Positions 38,471-52,200 of a DNA stretch of 64,000 nt are shown here, piece after piece. The stretch comes from Apis mellifera (taxonomy: Eukaryota; Arthropoda; Insecta; Hymenoptera; Apidae). The translations under genes and the position numbers were made by a program. The notes beneath the pieces were generated by a model, which was given only the letters and a program-made list of their open reading frames with translations, searched no databases and was not told where the DNA came from. The stretch is taken from assembly GCF_003254395.2 (NCBI RefSeq), contig NC_037644.1, positions 1,357,001 through 1,421,000 on the forward strand, given 5' to 3'. The stretch's first letter is position 1. Each line of letters begins with the position of its first letter.

Positions 38471-38773
38471 CCGCTTGTTCATTATCTTTCTCTCTTTCTT
38501 GCTCTCATCAAGCTTTTCCCACGGTTCAGTGTCTCTTCTTGACTCTCTTCTATCACTCTCTCTCTTTTTAACTTTCTTTTTCTTTCTTTTAGTTGTATGA
38601 TATCAAACTACAGATATCGCGTCCTCCCGCGGATGAAAACCTGTACTGTTTATATGCTTCAATGGTAAAACGTATTGTAACAATTTTGAATTTATCTACA
38701 TTTTCAATACTTTAGAGTTTAGAAAATCATTTAATTTAAAAGGAACAGAAGAAAAAGGAAATAATACTATTTA

Positions 38774-38813
<40 letters not shown>

Positions 38814-40360
38814 TAAAAAGAAAAATTTTATATGTAATATCAAACGAACGAAATATAGCCGGTATTATTTAATAACAACAAGATGCTTACAATGAAATTC
38901 GATTCATAACTTTATTGGATACAGCACCTCTCATGTTTTCTTTTTTTTCTCTCCATATAGCTTTTCCTGACGTCTTTTATTACATCTTATCACAAAGGCT
39001 TTAATTAAGATGGTATATTTTTTTTATCTCCTTTGTACTTACATTCTTTACATACTGCACAAATAAAAACTCCTTCTAGAATATCTTTTCATAAGTCGAC
39101 TGGTTAAGTAGTCAAGTCCAAAATGAATCGTGTATGTGTCACGATTTATTATTGTAAATATGTTATTTACACATATATCTAAGCTTCAAAAGCTTTATAT
39201 TTTTCTTTTTTCGCATTTATGGAGAGGGTTTGGATTTTTTGGCTATGGTATGTCTTCATTTTACATGTAACAAATACAATAGATAACTAATGTAGCAGGT
39301 CATAATTAAGAACATGATGATAGACATATAACGTAACTATGTAAGACTGGATTCATCCTATCTGCCCTCTGAACGTTTTTTCAACCGTTCTTTTAATCTC
39401 GTTATACAATATATATGTAAAGCTGTATATCTGTGTTGTGTGTCTATAATATTTACTTAAATGTTAACTTCTTACAGACCGGTTACATCTTTGAAAGGAA
39501 AAAGATCTATATATATTTCTATATAAGCCAAACTTAGCATATCTAAGTAGATATTTTTAATATCAGATAGAAATACACACTTTTTTAAAAGTCTCTTATG
39601 TTTTATGTACGACAAGTAACGTTTTGTCAATTACAAGGAAGGCTTCTCCAAACACCGTATAAAAATTATAAAACAGAAAGAATGTTTAAAATTTACCGCC
39701 TAACAAGTTATTATACATGTGTTCATAAGAGTCGGTGCTGTGGCCAGCCTCCTTAGGCCTTTAATATAAGATATTGAAATTAAAATCTAGGCTAAACTGC
39801 CTTACCTCCTGATATTCAGGTGGATACTTTTTTTTGTCTATTTTCATTTGGAACTTTGTTTCATTCGGATTTAAGCAGCTTTAAACTACATTATGTAAAA
39901 TGAATATCTTTTGATATTTATTCCCGCTGGTCCGCTTAAAGTCTTTTAGCCATATTTTTGTCTAGCATCCAAGTTTTATGATTATTCAACAAGTCCATGA
40001 ATATCCAGCCTCGTTTTTAATATCGTTCATCTGTGAACTAGTATTAAAACTAGCCACGAACAAATTGAGTTATTACAAGTACAAAAAAGGATTGTGATCT
40101 ACATTGTTTCATGCGACTTCTTATGTGTACGTTTAACATGTCAATATGTAAGAGCGCATTCAAAGCGCTACGATTTATTTAGATAAATTACGTATCTCAT
40201 TTTGCAAGGGTGTACTGTATTATGCATTAATAACGTTGTCACTGACGCAAAAATGTTGATAGTAATAGTTTTAGTATTAGTGGTAATTTTATCTGTGATA
40301 GTAGTACTGATGCTGGTGGTAATGGTGGGATATTCTATTGTAGATGACAAGCAAAACCAT
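38471..40360 (-). other. Spacer and probable long 3' UTR of the SERBP1-family gene
   Basis: Between Plexin A and the next minus-strand gene. A (TA)n run lies at about 38776-38810. The part from 38880 to 40360 is much less AT-biased than typical spacer and directly follows the SERBP1 stop on the minus strand, so a long 3' UTR is the simplest reading. No coding gene is seen. Confidence 0.5.
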
Positions 40361-42771
40361 CTATCCTAATGAGGGAAAGTCATTCTCATCATCTACTTTT
40401 GGAGCATTTTGGCGTCCTCGAGGCGACCTTTGCTCAGATTGTGAAGCCTAAAATTTGAGAATGCATAATTAATATATATTATATTTATCTATGTTAAGTT
40501 TCAATCAAAAATGAATGCAAATATTTACAGGACCACGTGAATCTCCATCTCTAGGAGCACCACGATTACCAAATCCGCGACCATTTGCACGTTCTCCACG
40601 ACCTCGTCCTCGACCACGTCCACCAGAACCACGTCGAGAATCACTGAATTGTATTTCAATGCCTAACACGCGTTTTTGCCTTCCAACGCGTTGAGGATAT
40701 TCTGCCGCGGCATCATATTCTTCCTCTTCTTCTTCTTCATCATCAGCGCCTTCCTTCTTTCTTTCCAAAGCGTACATTTTCTTCCAGCGAGTTAAATCTT
40801 CACCTTCTCCAGCCTTACGCAAATTATACTGAGGTTTAACTCTGTTATTACGTAAAGCTTTCCATTCATCCAATGTCAATTCACGAGATTCTTCTTCAAC
40901 TGGTTTTTCTTCTACTGTATCTGTAGTTGCTTCTCCTTCCTTTATCTCTGTAGTTGTTTGATTAGTATCTCCATCAGTTTTTTCATTAGTCCAATCTTGA
41001 CTTTCTTGATTTAAACTTTCTCTGAAAACAATATAGAAAAAAACAAAATCTTAAAATAAATCTGAATATCTTTTAAATCTTAAAAAGTTTTGTTATAAAT
41101 AATATTTACTCAATTTCATCATTGTGGGTACCCCAATTATGGCTACCAGCACCATCCTTTTTATCCACTGGTTTAATTCCACTGCTTGAACAAATATAAA
41201 TAAATTTTTAATTTAATTTTTTATATTTATTAATATTAAAAATACTTAGAGTAAAATAACAATAAATAAAAGATTACGTTTTATCGGAACCAGATTGACG
41301 ATCGAATTCACGTTTTCCACGATAATCATATCCTCCACGACCACGTGATCCTCCACGTCCACGCACCATTCCGCGCATTCCACCACGACCCCTACGTTCT
41401 CCATAATCTCCACGTTGATTATCATTAGAATTTCGGAATTCTCGAGTTTCACGTCCCTCACTAAAAAGTTAATAAAAGAATTTAAAAGTTGGGAAAAAAT
41501 AATGTCAATTTCATCTTATTATATTTTATATAATATATTATAATATACTAACCCAGGAGGTCCTCGTCTTAATTCTCCCTGACCACGGGGTGTTCTTTCA
41601 CCATCTTCACGATTACGTCTGTTATTGCGCTCTTCTCTACTTTCTCCGGAGAATTTCACATTACGATCTCCACCACCAGTTCTTGATTGAGATGGTTTTT
41701 TGTCTCCTACATCAAAATTTTACAAGTTTAAGAATAACTATAAAATAAAATTAATATAATTAATAAATGTAAATTAATTGTAAAAAATTATTATTTTAAA
41801 TAATATATATTCATACTCTTATTTAAATGATATCTTGATATAAAATATAAACATAAAAATATATTTTTTAAATAAAAGAATATTATATTTTGAAAATATA
41901 TAATAAATTCTTCGATTTTATTAATTTAACTTGACATATATAAATACAAAACCACCTAATTTTAATAAAATATATTGATTATTTGAAGCAAAAAGAATAT
42001 TTATATAAATCATTAATTAATAAAATATAATAATTTGTTATCATTTACTAATCTTAAATTGTACTAAAATTATATTAAATTAAATACTTAAATTACATTA
42101 AAATTATTCATTTTACAATTGTATAAAATTTTGAAAATAATTCATATTCTTTTTGTATTTTTTTTTATTACTATTATTTTATTACTATTATTTTATTTTT
42201 ATTATTATTAAATACGAAGTTATCCATCGATAAATTTTTTTTTTATAGTATAAGAATATTACATTATAAAGTATAAATAATTTTCAAAAAAGTTACAAGA
42301 AATAGATAGTAGAAAATTAAAATTTGCACGAATAGTTTCAATTTATAAAATAGTACTAATTGAAAAAATTAAAAATTAAAAATAAATGATTGCTAGTAAA
42401 ATAAAAAAATCATTTATTATGCGACAAAATATCAAAAGCACATGGACCCACGAGGACTAGGGGCGACGGCCATAATACCGCGCACGAGGCAAGATTGTAA
42501 TGAAAAATTACTAACCTTGATCTTTCTTCAAATCTTGCACTTTAGACGGTTGTTGCTGAGAATCTTTGATCACGCGGTTTTTTTGCGTTTTATTACCGGT
42601 TCCTTTTTGTGCGTCCGTCTGCTTACTCTTATTCTCTTTCTCCGAAAGCTTCTCCTTTTTCCTAGCTTCCTTCTTTAGTTCCTCTTCTCTAAGCTTTTCA
42701 TGTGGATCTTCGTCATCACCCAACGCTAACGAGAATTTGTTGGTAACGGCAATGCTGTACATATTTTCCAT
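40361..42771 (-). CDS. SERBP1: SERBP1 / HABP4-family RNA-binding protein (Vig/Vig2-like)
   Basis: RNA-binding protein of the SERBP1/HABP4 family (Drosophila Vig and Vig2), associated with ribosomes, mRNA and chromatin. Exons: 42516-42771, 41553-41703, 41278-41460, 41110-41181, 40529-41022 and 40361-40447. Features: an N-terminal segment with VTNKFSLALGDDEDP; a Lys/Glu-rich coiled stretch; an RG/RGG box in exon 3 (RGRGGMRGMVRGRGG); SHNWGTHNDEIE; the family core TLDEWKALRNNRVKPQYNLR; an acidic run; a second RG box; and the conserved end DDENDFPSLG. Expected length is 413 residues. Exon 5 carries one extra base in the T7 run at 40978-40984 (A7 on the coding strand). As written, this breaks the frame between DWTNE and TDGDTNQ, and no alternative AG acceptor rescues it. 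Which fly paralogue it matches is not resolved. Confidence 0.9.
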
Positions 42772-44864
42772 GATGTCTCTTATCCTCTCTTCGTCGAGGA
42801 TCACGCGAAAATTTCACGGCTACTCTTGAGCCCTTGTGTAACAGAGACATTCAATATTTCAATATGGCTGAGTCGGAGATAGTTCACCACGAGGTCTGTG
42901 CTCAGGGAGGGACCGCATAATTGTCTTGCACCCAGCGCGCCACCTCCCCACCAATATTATTTATATCTTTAATTTTATATGATTTCAAATCATAAAATAT
43001 TGTCTAAAATCGAGTTTTTAATTTTAATTACATTGTATTTTTAAAATAACTAATATCCAGCAATAAAGCAATATACTTTCGCAATTGTCGTTCTCAAAGA
43101 AACCGGCATTATTTCCATGAATTACTTAACACACCAACTGAATAGATTTTCTTATCTTTTATACTTTATCTTATTGTCGTACAATAATATTTATATACCA
43201 ATCTGCTATTTTAATCATATATCATATTTCATGTCATTTGAATAAAAATGAAAACTAATAATATGATGTTCTATTCTCAATAGTTATAATTTATTCAACA
43301 ATTGAAAATCTCTGTTTTTACATTACGCAAAATTATACTATACTTAAAAATTTTTTAATAGTTCTATTCCTCGTAAATTTATTATTCTCTAATTGTAATA
43401 AATAATAATTTTATATTATTTTCTTATTTAAATATTATTATTATTTATCTTATTTAAACATAAATATTTTCAATGTATTAGCATTTGTATCATTCATAAA
43501 TTCATTCTAAACATAAAAATAAATATATTTAAAGTTTATCTAAAATTATATATTTTTAATTTTTTATTTATATTAATATATAAAAATATATGTAAAATAT
43601 GTAATATATAAAATGAAGCTATATTATTCTTTATTTTATTTATTTCTTAAACAATATATAAAAAATAAAATTTTAATATTAATATATATATATTAAAATT
43701 TAAAAAATAAAACACAAACATCTAATTAATAAAATAAATGATAAAATATATTAAAAAAGTAATATATTATATCGAATTAAATCTTGAAAATTATAATAGT
43801 TGAATAAAAGAATATAATATTAAAACTATATTATTATATAGTATTATATGACAATAAAATTTTATTAACAATCCATAACATTTTTTTTAATTTATGTTTT
43901 ATACATATACATATCGTTCTAACGTAAACCATTTATGAAATTATTATGCCGCATTTTTATGTAAAATATAAATTAAATATTAAAAAGTTTTAAAATTAAA
44001 ACTTTTAGTGCAAAATATAATATTAATATAAATATAATTTAAAAATATAATTATACTTAAATATATATTCCTTTTTAATTATTTTCTAATTATTTTTTAT
44101 ATATAAAAATATATTTTATATATATTGAGTAATATTTTTTTTTGTAATAATATATTTTGAATATACTTAATTTAAATAATATATTTTATTTATTGTTTAT
44201 AACATAATTTTTTTTATTTTTATTATTCTTTTATTTATATTTTATTAAAAAATATACAAAATTTTATGAAATATATATTACCTATCTTTTACGTGGAAAA
44301 ATATTTAAAAATTAATTAAAACATTAATTTTTATAAGCATTTAAAGTTTATATATATGATATAAAGATATTTACAAAAGATAACAATTAATTTTATGATG
44401 ATAATTAAATAATGCATTATGCAAACAACAGTCTTAATAGGCTAAGTTTGTATTACGCGTTTCTTTTTCTGACAAGCCTCTGATTGGTCAAGCTTTTACA
44501 AAGAAAAGAATGCGCGCGCACGAGAATGAAGCCGCGTGTAGAAAACAGTCGGTAAGACGATGCCAACAATACAAGAAGTGAGACAAAACGTAATTATTTT
44601 TCTTTGCAGTGAAAGAAATTTAACTTTCTAATCGATTATTTTCATAGTCCTGAATTTTGAATAACTTTTTGTAATATTGTGAGCACGAACTATACGTACT
44701 TATACATATACACATATACATATATACATAATACCCGGTACTCATTTTGGCGGTTTACTAGTTGCACGCGGCACACGGAAAGTGGTAAAGAGAGAGTAGG
44801 TGGTTGTATTAATACGAACTTCAAAGGTGGCGGGCGAGGTGTATAGTGAAGTGAAAAACGTGAA
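42772..44864. promoter_or_regulatory. Divergent region between SERBP1 and ZNF367-like genes
   Basis: Start codons of the two genes are 2.1 kb apart. Both ends are less AT-biased (42772-42960 and 44440-44864), fitting two separate promoters with 1.5 kb of extremely AT-rich DNA between. On the ZNF367 side there is an inverted CCAAT box (GATTGGTCA at 44482-44490) and an E2F-like TTTTGGCGG at 44745-44753. No gene is seen in the middle. Confidence 0.5.
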
Positions 44865-47522
44865 ATGGAATTGCACACGCCGAAGCGTGAAACGCGTCCC
44901 TTAGAAGCGTTGCCGTGTAGCCCTCCGATGTGCGATAGTATGCTTTATCCGTGGAATTGGAGTGAAGAGGCGAGAAATGTAAATCTTAGTCCGGGTAGCT
45001 CATGCTCTTCACCAGAATATAGAGAAAATAGCGTGGTAGCCACGCGATCCGGACCTCGATCACGTTCTGGAGGTTCAGAAAGTCATCGTCGTGGTCGACC
45101 AAGAGCTGATGCTCTTTCGAATCTTATGATGCAAGGAAGTACTTCACCAAGTAGTATAAAATGTACTTATTGTAGCCGTGTATTTCCACGAGAAAAAAGT
45201 CTTCAAGCACATTTGCGTACTCACACAGGTATGCATTGTTTATTGTTTCGGTTACTAATCTAATAATTTTTCCATGTTTTATAGAAATATAAAAAATTTT
45301 AATAAAAGTTTCTGTGAAGAAACTTTCTATACATTTCATCAATAATTCGTAGAGCCATATGATTTCAATGATTTGTATGATTCTATATGATCACGCGTCC
45401 CGCCATTCGCCATCACGCGCATTTTAAATAATTAAATGGCTTACTTATAAAAATAATTTAACATGAATAGTATGATACTATATCATTAAATACAAAATAT
45501 TTATAATACTTCTTGTATTACTTATATTCTAATATTATTTAATAGAAAAAAAAATATATTTTATATAATAAACAAATTTTAAAATTTTCTTTGTTTGAAA
45601 GAAAAAAGTAATTCATAGTTTTTTTTTATTTAAATTACTTTATTGAATGGAAAATTGTTTAAATTCCCCTTGCTATATATTTTATTTTATAAAAGATAAT
45701 TTATTATTTTATACTTGTAAAAAATTAATTTTTTAATTATAATTTTTTATGTTAAATAATTATTAATTATTATTATTATATTAATATTATATAATAATAA
45801 ATTATCAATAATAAATAATTATGTTTATAAATTTATGTGAAAAATATTTCATAATATATATTCATATTTTAATCATTATTAATAGTTAATATATTAATAA
45901 ATTTAACTAAAAGTATTTTCTTATTTATGAATACAGAAGAGATGTTGATTTGTGTATATATTTTTAAAATATATTATAAATAAAGAAAATATTTTTATAT
46001 ATTTTTGTTATATAAACAAATTATTATTATTCTAGGAGAACGGCCATATCCATGTGATTATCCTGGATGTACAAAAGCTTTTACACAATCAGGACAATTA
46101 AAAACCCATCAGCGATTACATACTGGAGAAAAACCATTTTTATGTACAGAACCTGGCTGTGAAATGCGATTTACACATGCTAATAGACATTGTCCAGATC
46201 ATCCATATGCTACTCTTACACGATCTGATGATTTTGTGTTAAAACCAGTATCAGAAAATACTGAGTTACCTCATGATGTTACCAGATGGCTAGAACGTTA
46301 CAAAATGTCCAGAGAGAGGGAAGATAGAACACCTACAGGAAAGAATGAACGTAAAAAAAAAACATGGAAGAGTAGTTCAGAAAATCACAAAAGAGTTAAA
46401 TCTAGAAAAGGTTTGATGATGGATGCAACAGGGGAACAAGAAAATTTAGATTGTAAGCAATCTAATCAAAGATTGTATTGTGGAGAAAGTCAAGATAGTC
46501 AAGAAGAAAGTCAAGATGAAGATCCAACAGTATTACAAACATCTGAAGATGAAGAAATAGGAACAAAATTAGCAATTACTCCTTTAAGAAGACCATTAGA
46601 TAGACTTCAGCCAAAGAAAAGGTGGTTACGTGAAGCTTGTTTAGAACAACAATTAGCAAAACCTTTAAATTGGGACACTAAATCTATTAATGTACCTACA
46701 ACTATTTCATTTAAAATTAATGATAATCAAATGCATTGGAGTTCACCTGTTCATAATTCATCTACTTTGTTAGATAATTCATGTTTAAATGCATGTAAAG
46801 AAATTGAACTTACAAAATCAGATGTAGATGCCTCTTATGCATCTCCCCAAATATGGGATACAACTGTAGAAAATGAATCTCTAGAGCCACCAGTAAAAGA
46901 AGAACAAAAATATGTATTTCAAACATCAAATATATTGCCTCAAAGTAATTGGAATTCTTCACATCATGTGAATAATTTTTCAGATGATATAAATCAAATA
47001 AAAACTAATATTAATCATTCTACTTGTAAACTTGAATCTTCTGAAAGTTCAAATAATATATATTGGAATAATAATTTAACAAATGAAATATCTAAATCTT
47101 CATTGAATCAATCCAATATAACAATTCAGGATTTTGGTCAAAAAAATATTTCCAAACAAAATACATTTATAAATTCTCATATTAGTGAAAATGTAACAAG
47201 ACCGACTGTTTTGATGTTAGCTGGAAGTTTTAATAATAATAACAATAACAACAACAACAATAACAACAACAATAATAATAATAAAGATACTATTTCAAAA
47301 TTATCACCAATAAAATCTGAAACAGGATTAAAAGTAGTTGTTGTTAAGCAGGAGGATAATATTATCAAGTTACCAATTCCAGAGGATAGTCAAAAATGGT
47401 TAGGAGCTTTAGCTTTGATGGAATTAGCTAAAAATCAAGAAGAGACAGGAAGAAATGTGAATTTTAAACAGAATAAAGATGAATTCTATGTTAACTCTGA
47501 GCTGAATTATACCCATTTATAG
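44865..47522 (+). CDS. ZNF367: ZNF367-like C2H2 zinc finger transcription factor
   Basis: Nuclear DNA-binding protein; vertebrate ZNF367 is linked to cell-cycle gene control. Two exons, 44865-45228 and 46036-47522, join in frame to 616 residues. RRGRPRADALSNLM precedes finger 1 (CTYCSRVFPREKSLQAHLRTH, about residues 100-120). The intron cuts the TGERP linker. Finger 2 is CDYPGCTKAFTQSGQLKTHQRLH. A third, unusual finger follows (CTEPGCEMRFTHANRHC, then PDH). Then come HPYATLTR, TRWLERYKMSREREDRTPT and, near the end, the short helix WLGALALMELA, which matches the C-terminal motif of vertebrate ZNF367. The middle is a long Asn/Ser-rich region with a run of about 18 asparagines, so the protein is much longer than the roughly 350-residue human one. 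Confidence 0.88.
45229..46035 (+). other. ZNF367-like intron
   Basis: Intron of 807 bp with GTATGC donor and TTCTAG acceptor, AT-rich, without other recognisable content. Confidence 0.7.
47231..47284 (+). repeat. Coding AAT/AAC repeat (polyasparagine)
   Basis: About 18 consecutive asparagine codons, mixed AAT and AAC, within the ZNF367-like gene. The mixture of codons suggests the tract is kept as protein sequence and not as a freshly expanded microsatellite. Confidence 0.9.
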
Positions 47523-49288
47523 ACTGTGATTACTGGCTATTAGTTTCGTATTATTTTTGTATGGCAGAAAAGAATAAAAATGCATTTATTGTCATAATGA
47601 AGTTCATTTTTGAACATGATAATGAAAAATTCAAATCTGCCTTTCTTGTTACACTATCAAATAGCATTTTTTACAATTTTCTTTGATATTTTTCTAATTA
47701 CATTATAATGTTACAGTTTATTACGTTGACCATTTATTAGTATTTTACTACAAAACTACATGTTATGACTTTATGCCATTATTAATATTAAGAGTAAAAA
47801 TCTGAAAATATTTTTTTCTTTTTTTCGTTTCTGATCTTTTTGTTTTTCTTTTTAAAAAAAATGATTTATGTATGAAAAATACATATTTCTTTTCATAAAT
47901 TTAATTCTGCAAGATATTTTTAATTTGATAAAATAATATTATAAAGCTTCAATTTCACATAGATTTACTATTGTATTTGTATACAATTTACCAAAGTAAT
48001 TTTCATAAAAAATTTTTCTCAACTTATATAAACAATGAATATATAACTTTAACATTTAAATATATGAAAATATTTTTTATTTATTTCAAAATTTTTATCA
48101 GAACAAAAAAAGAAAGCAAAATAAGTTATATAAAAAATTAAAAATTATTCTATGTATATTTAAATTATACTTTACAAATCTTATTTGTGTTATTAATATA
48201 TAATTTACCATTTAATGAAATGAAAAGATTGTTTACAATACAAAATTCTTATATACTTTTAATTTTAAATATATATAAAAATAGATTATTTGATCATTCA
48301 TCCAATTTGACAAAAATTTTAAAAATTATTTTTTTTTTATCAATTATTTTTGCATTCAAGTAATATGAAAATATCTGATACAATAACTATTAACTTTGCA
48401 CTTATTCAATTGTTCATTAATATTCATTATATTTTCATATTATTGCAAGAGAAAATTTTGATATAATTGATATTTTAATGCAATTTTCTACATTTGATTT
48501 TTCATTTAATGAAGTTATAAAATATTACATTTTCCTTTTAGATAATGATGCAAAAATTTATTTATTATCATACTATATAATAATAAAAAAATTGTGTGAT
48601 ATTTAGAATATTAGAAAGATTTACAAGTAAATTTTTTTTCCAAAATATGAATGAAGTTTGTAAAGTATTTAATTGGAATAAATATGATTATTATTTATAA
48701 AATGTTACAAAGGAAAAGTAATAGATATACATAAGATAAAAAACTTTCATTTGTAATATCATTAATTATAATTTTAACTCCTACTATTTTTTACTAGATG
48801 TGTACATATGTGAAATATTTTAATAAATATTTTTTAAAATTTTATAAGATGTATTTAATTAATTCATAATATATAAAATATAATTAAAAAAGAAAAATTT
48901 TTTAAATAATTTTTGATATTTTTCACTATAAGATAATTTTAATCCTTGATAAAATACATAATACCAATGTATATAACTTTTAATATTTAATATTATATAT
49001 AAAATATTAGTAATGTTTTATTACAAAATTATATTATAATAAATTTTCTTTTGATTTTTTAGTTTATATTATATAATTTTTTATTTAAAATATTGAAATT
49101 TCTAATATTTTCATCTGTAGTGTTTTCATTTATGGAATTTTTTTAATTATTTAAATTATTTTGCTGTAATTATTTTATATTTTTCTCGTTAATTCTATTG
49201 TTTTTTGTCATAAAATATCTGTTGTTATAAAAAATAGAATTCTTCAGAAATTTCAAATATTACAACTTTTTTGTTCATTTGATCAATA
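47523..49288. other. Convergent intergenic region, ZNF367-like / separase-like
   Basis: Two 3' UTRs and AT-rich spacer. I looked here for a separase protease domain (the His-Gly and Cys catalytic motifs) and saw none. No RNA gene is supported. Confidence 0.55.
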
Positions 49289-52200
49289 CTATCTTTCTTC
49301 ATTAATATCAAAATCTTTAAATAATGCAATTATTTGATTAATTTTATTACAATCAATCGAAATTATTTTTTTGGAATTTCGAGTTTTTCTAACATTTTCT
49401 TGTGAAATTGTATTCACTTTAAGATTTTCTATTGCATTGATTAATTTTCGCATATTTTTAGTTGTCGCTGGTTCATTTATTTTATCTACTATTTTATATA
49501 AATATTCTGATATATCTGGTGCTAACAATGCAATCTTTTCAATTATTTCTTTTATTGAAACATTCGAATTGTGTTTTTTTATATCAATTAACTCCTGTAA
49601 TAACAAATTAGCTTTGAATTGATTTGTTTCCTCTTCTGTTTGATTAACAGTAGCAGAATATTCTTCATCTAAAATTTTTCTTCTCGTTAATTTACTACGT
49701 GATCTTGTAATTTTATAGTCTGATGATGGTAAAGAAATATCTTCATCATCGCTGAAGTTCATATTAACTTTAGTTAATTTTAAAAGTGGAGGAGTTCGAT
49801 TACGTCGGAGAGTAATAGGTTTTTTCACACGAGTATTTTTGATAGTTGGTGTTACACAAATAGTTCCTTCAATATTCACGTTTTGGACATATTTACTTAC
49901 ATCGATATCAGAAGAATCAGAAACCATAAATTCTACAAAAAATTTAAATATAATTTATGTTTTCAAATATATAAATATCTTTTTTATAATTATATGTAAA
50001 TAATTACCCGCGTCATCAGAAGAATTAAATATTTTTTGAAAACGATAATCAAGCATTAATTCTTCAACAGCCATGAAAATTGGATGTCCTTTCAATTTAT
50101 ACATGTCGCATAAATGAACCACTAATGACATAATGCTTATTATTTTTTCTTGCTTTGTATGAAAATAACTTCTTAAGAAGAAAGAAAAATTTATTAATAA
50201 TAATATATAGTCTATACTGTAAAAACGTTCTTGCCAAGGGAGATATTCATTATTATATAATTTTTTTGTTTTCATCAAATTTTCTTTTATCTTAAATGCT
50301 CCATGAAAGTGTTGCAATGAGGCTGTGATATTTTTTTGTAATGCATATAATTGTGCTCTGATATGTGTACTTATAAATATCAAATAATGATATGATATAT
50401 TTTGACAGGTATAACAATTACAGTCTTTATGGTATATAAATTCAGGCAAATTGAATACTTTATTTTGAAGAATTGGAGAAGTATTATTTTGGGGAATGTC
50501 TCTGATAGGATCTATAGCTCGGGTTGGTGTTATTAAAACATTTTCTGGATTGATTTTTGAAATATTACTGTTCATAGATACCTTAAATGTTTCAATATTT
50601 AAAATATGTTCCAATCCTTGAAGTTTTATTTCACAGTCTCTTAACTGTTCACGTGATAAATCAATGTAACAGAGGCATTTTAAAATTTCTGCAACTCTTA
50701 TAGTTGCCCCCAAAATTTGTGCAGTTTTTAATCGTCGTACTAAATGAGCACTGATTTCTCGAAAAGATAATAAACTATTCATTCGGAGAGATAAATTAAC
50801 AGTTGTAGATAATAAAATATCAAATCCAAAAAGATGTTTATCTTGTGGTTTCCCTAAGAAAATATTGAAATATAATATTAAAAGATTCATATTATTTTTT
50901 TAAATATTTTAATATTTTTAAATAATTTCTAAATATAAATAAAAAATTTACATTTTCTTGTAGAAAGTTCCTCATTTAAATTAACTAGAGTATATAAAGT
51001 TTCAACAATGTATCGAGTATACTCTTCATGTTTAATAGTTTCTTTGTACAAGTAACAATTGTACAAAATTCTATCAAGACTATATAAATATACAGCTATA
51101 TTATTGAAGAAAGAAATTCCTGGTAGTTTCCTAGATTCATCAAGTAACTTTCTAGCTTCATCATACTAAAAATAAAATATAAAATAATTACATGTTTTTA
51201 ATTGTCCATAAATAATAAACTTACCATGTTACATTCAAAATAAAAATCTGATAAACTTATCCAAAAAATAGCAATTGCATAAATTGTGTCTTCATCATTA
51301 GTATCTTTCAATTTAAAGGTAAGGTTTTTAGCAGTAGTAATCCATTCATAATTGATATGCCTCAATGATATACAACGTCCAATAACTAATGATAATTTGA
51401 TTAAAATTTTATATTTTTTATATATAATAAATTAAAAAAATAAATTTCAATTCTTATACCATAAATAATTGTTGAATTGTCTTGTAATTCAAATGCTAAT
51501 GTATATGCAAATTTCCATATATTGATTTCACATTCTTGATATCTGTACAAATGAGCATATTCACCCGCTATTATTAATGTTCGTAAAGTTATTAAAGGTT
51601 CGTATCCATTCGTAATTTCTTTCTATTAACAAATGTTTAATAAATAATAATAAATTAATTTTATAAAAATATATATATATTAAACTTTCATTCATTCATT
51701 AAACTTACTAAATTTTGCTTTAAATATTTTCCCCATTTTTTTAATGCTGTCTGTAGATACATCATAAGTCTAGAATCTTCTTTAATATTTATCATGCTAT
51801 AAGCTGGAATTACATCATGAGATTCATTCTCCCCAATTTCATTTAATTTTGTAGTATATAATGTAAATTTCATATTTTCTATTTCTTCTTGAGTCTTTTT
51901 ATTTACTATACGTAATTGTGTTACAAAAATATAAAATTCTAAATTGCCTTGCAAATACAAAACAGATTTATCTATCTTAATTTGTTTTAAACTTGAAAGA
52001 GCTTCTTTAATATATTCTAAAATATCTTCATTGTAATCAAAATGTAATGAATGATATACTAACATTTGTACCACACGGGCATATTGTATCGGATTTGTTT
52101 GTAATTTTTTCATTTCATTAAGAACTTTTTGAATAGCAACAGTGAGATTAACTTTTGCTTCTTGCAAACTTTTTGCCTCTTTTAAGCATATTTCAATAAG

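Noticed and set aside
47523..49288. Missing separase protease exons downstream of the separase-like gene
   Set aside because: No ORF with the catalytic His or Cys motifs is present on the minus strand up to the next gene.
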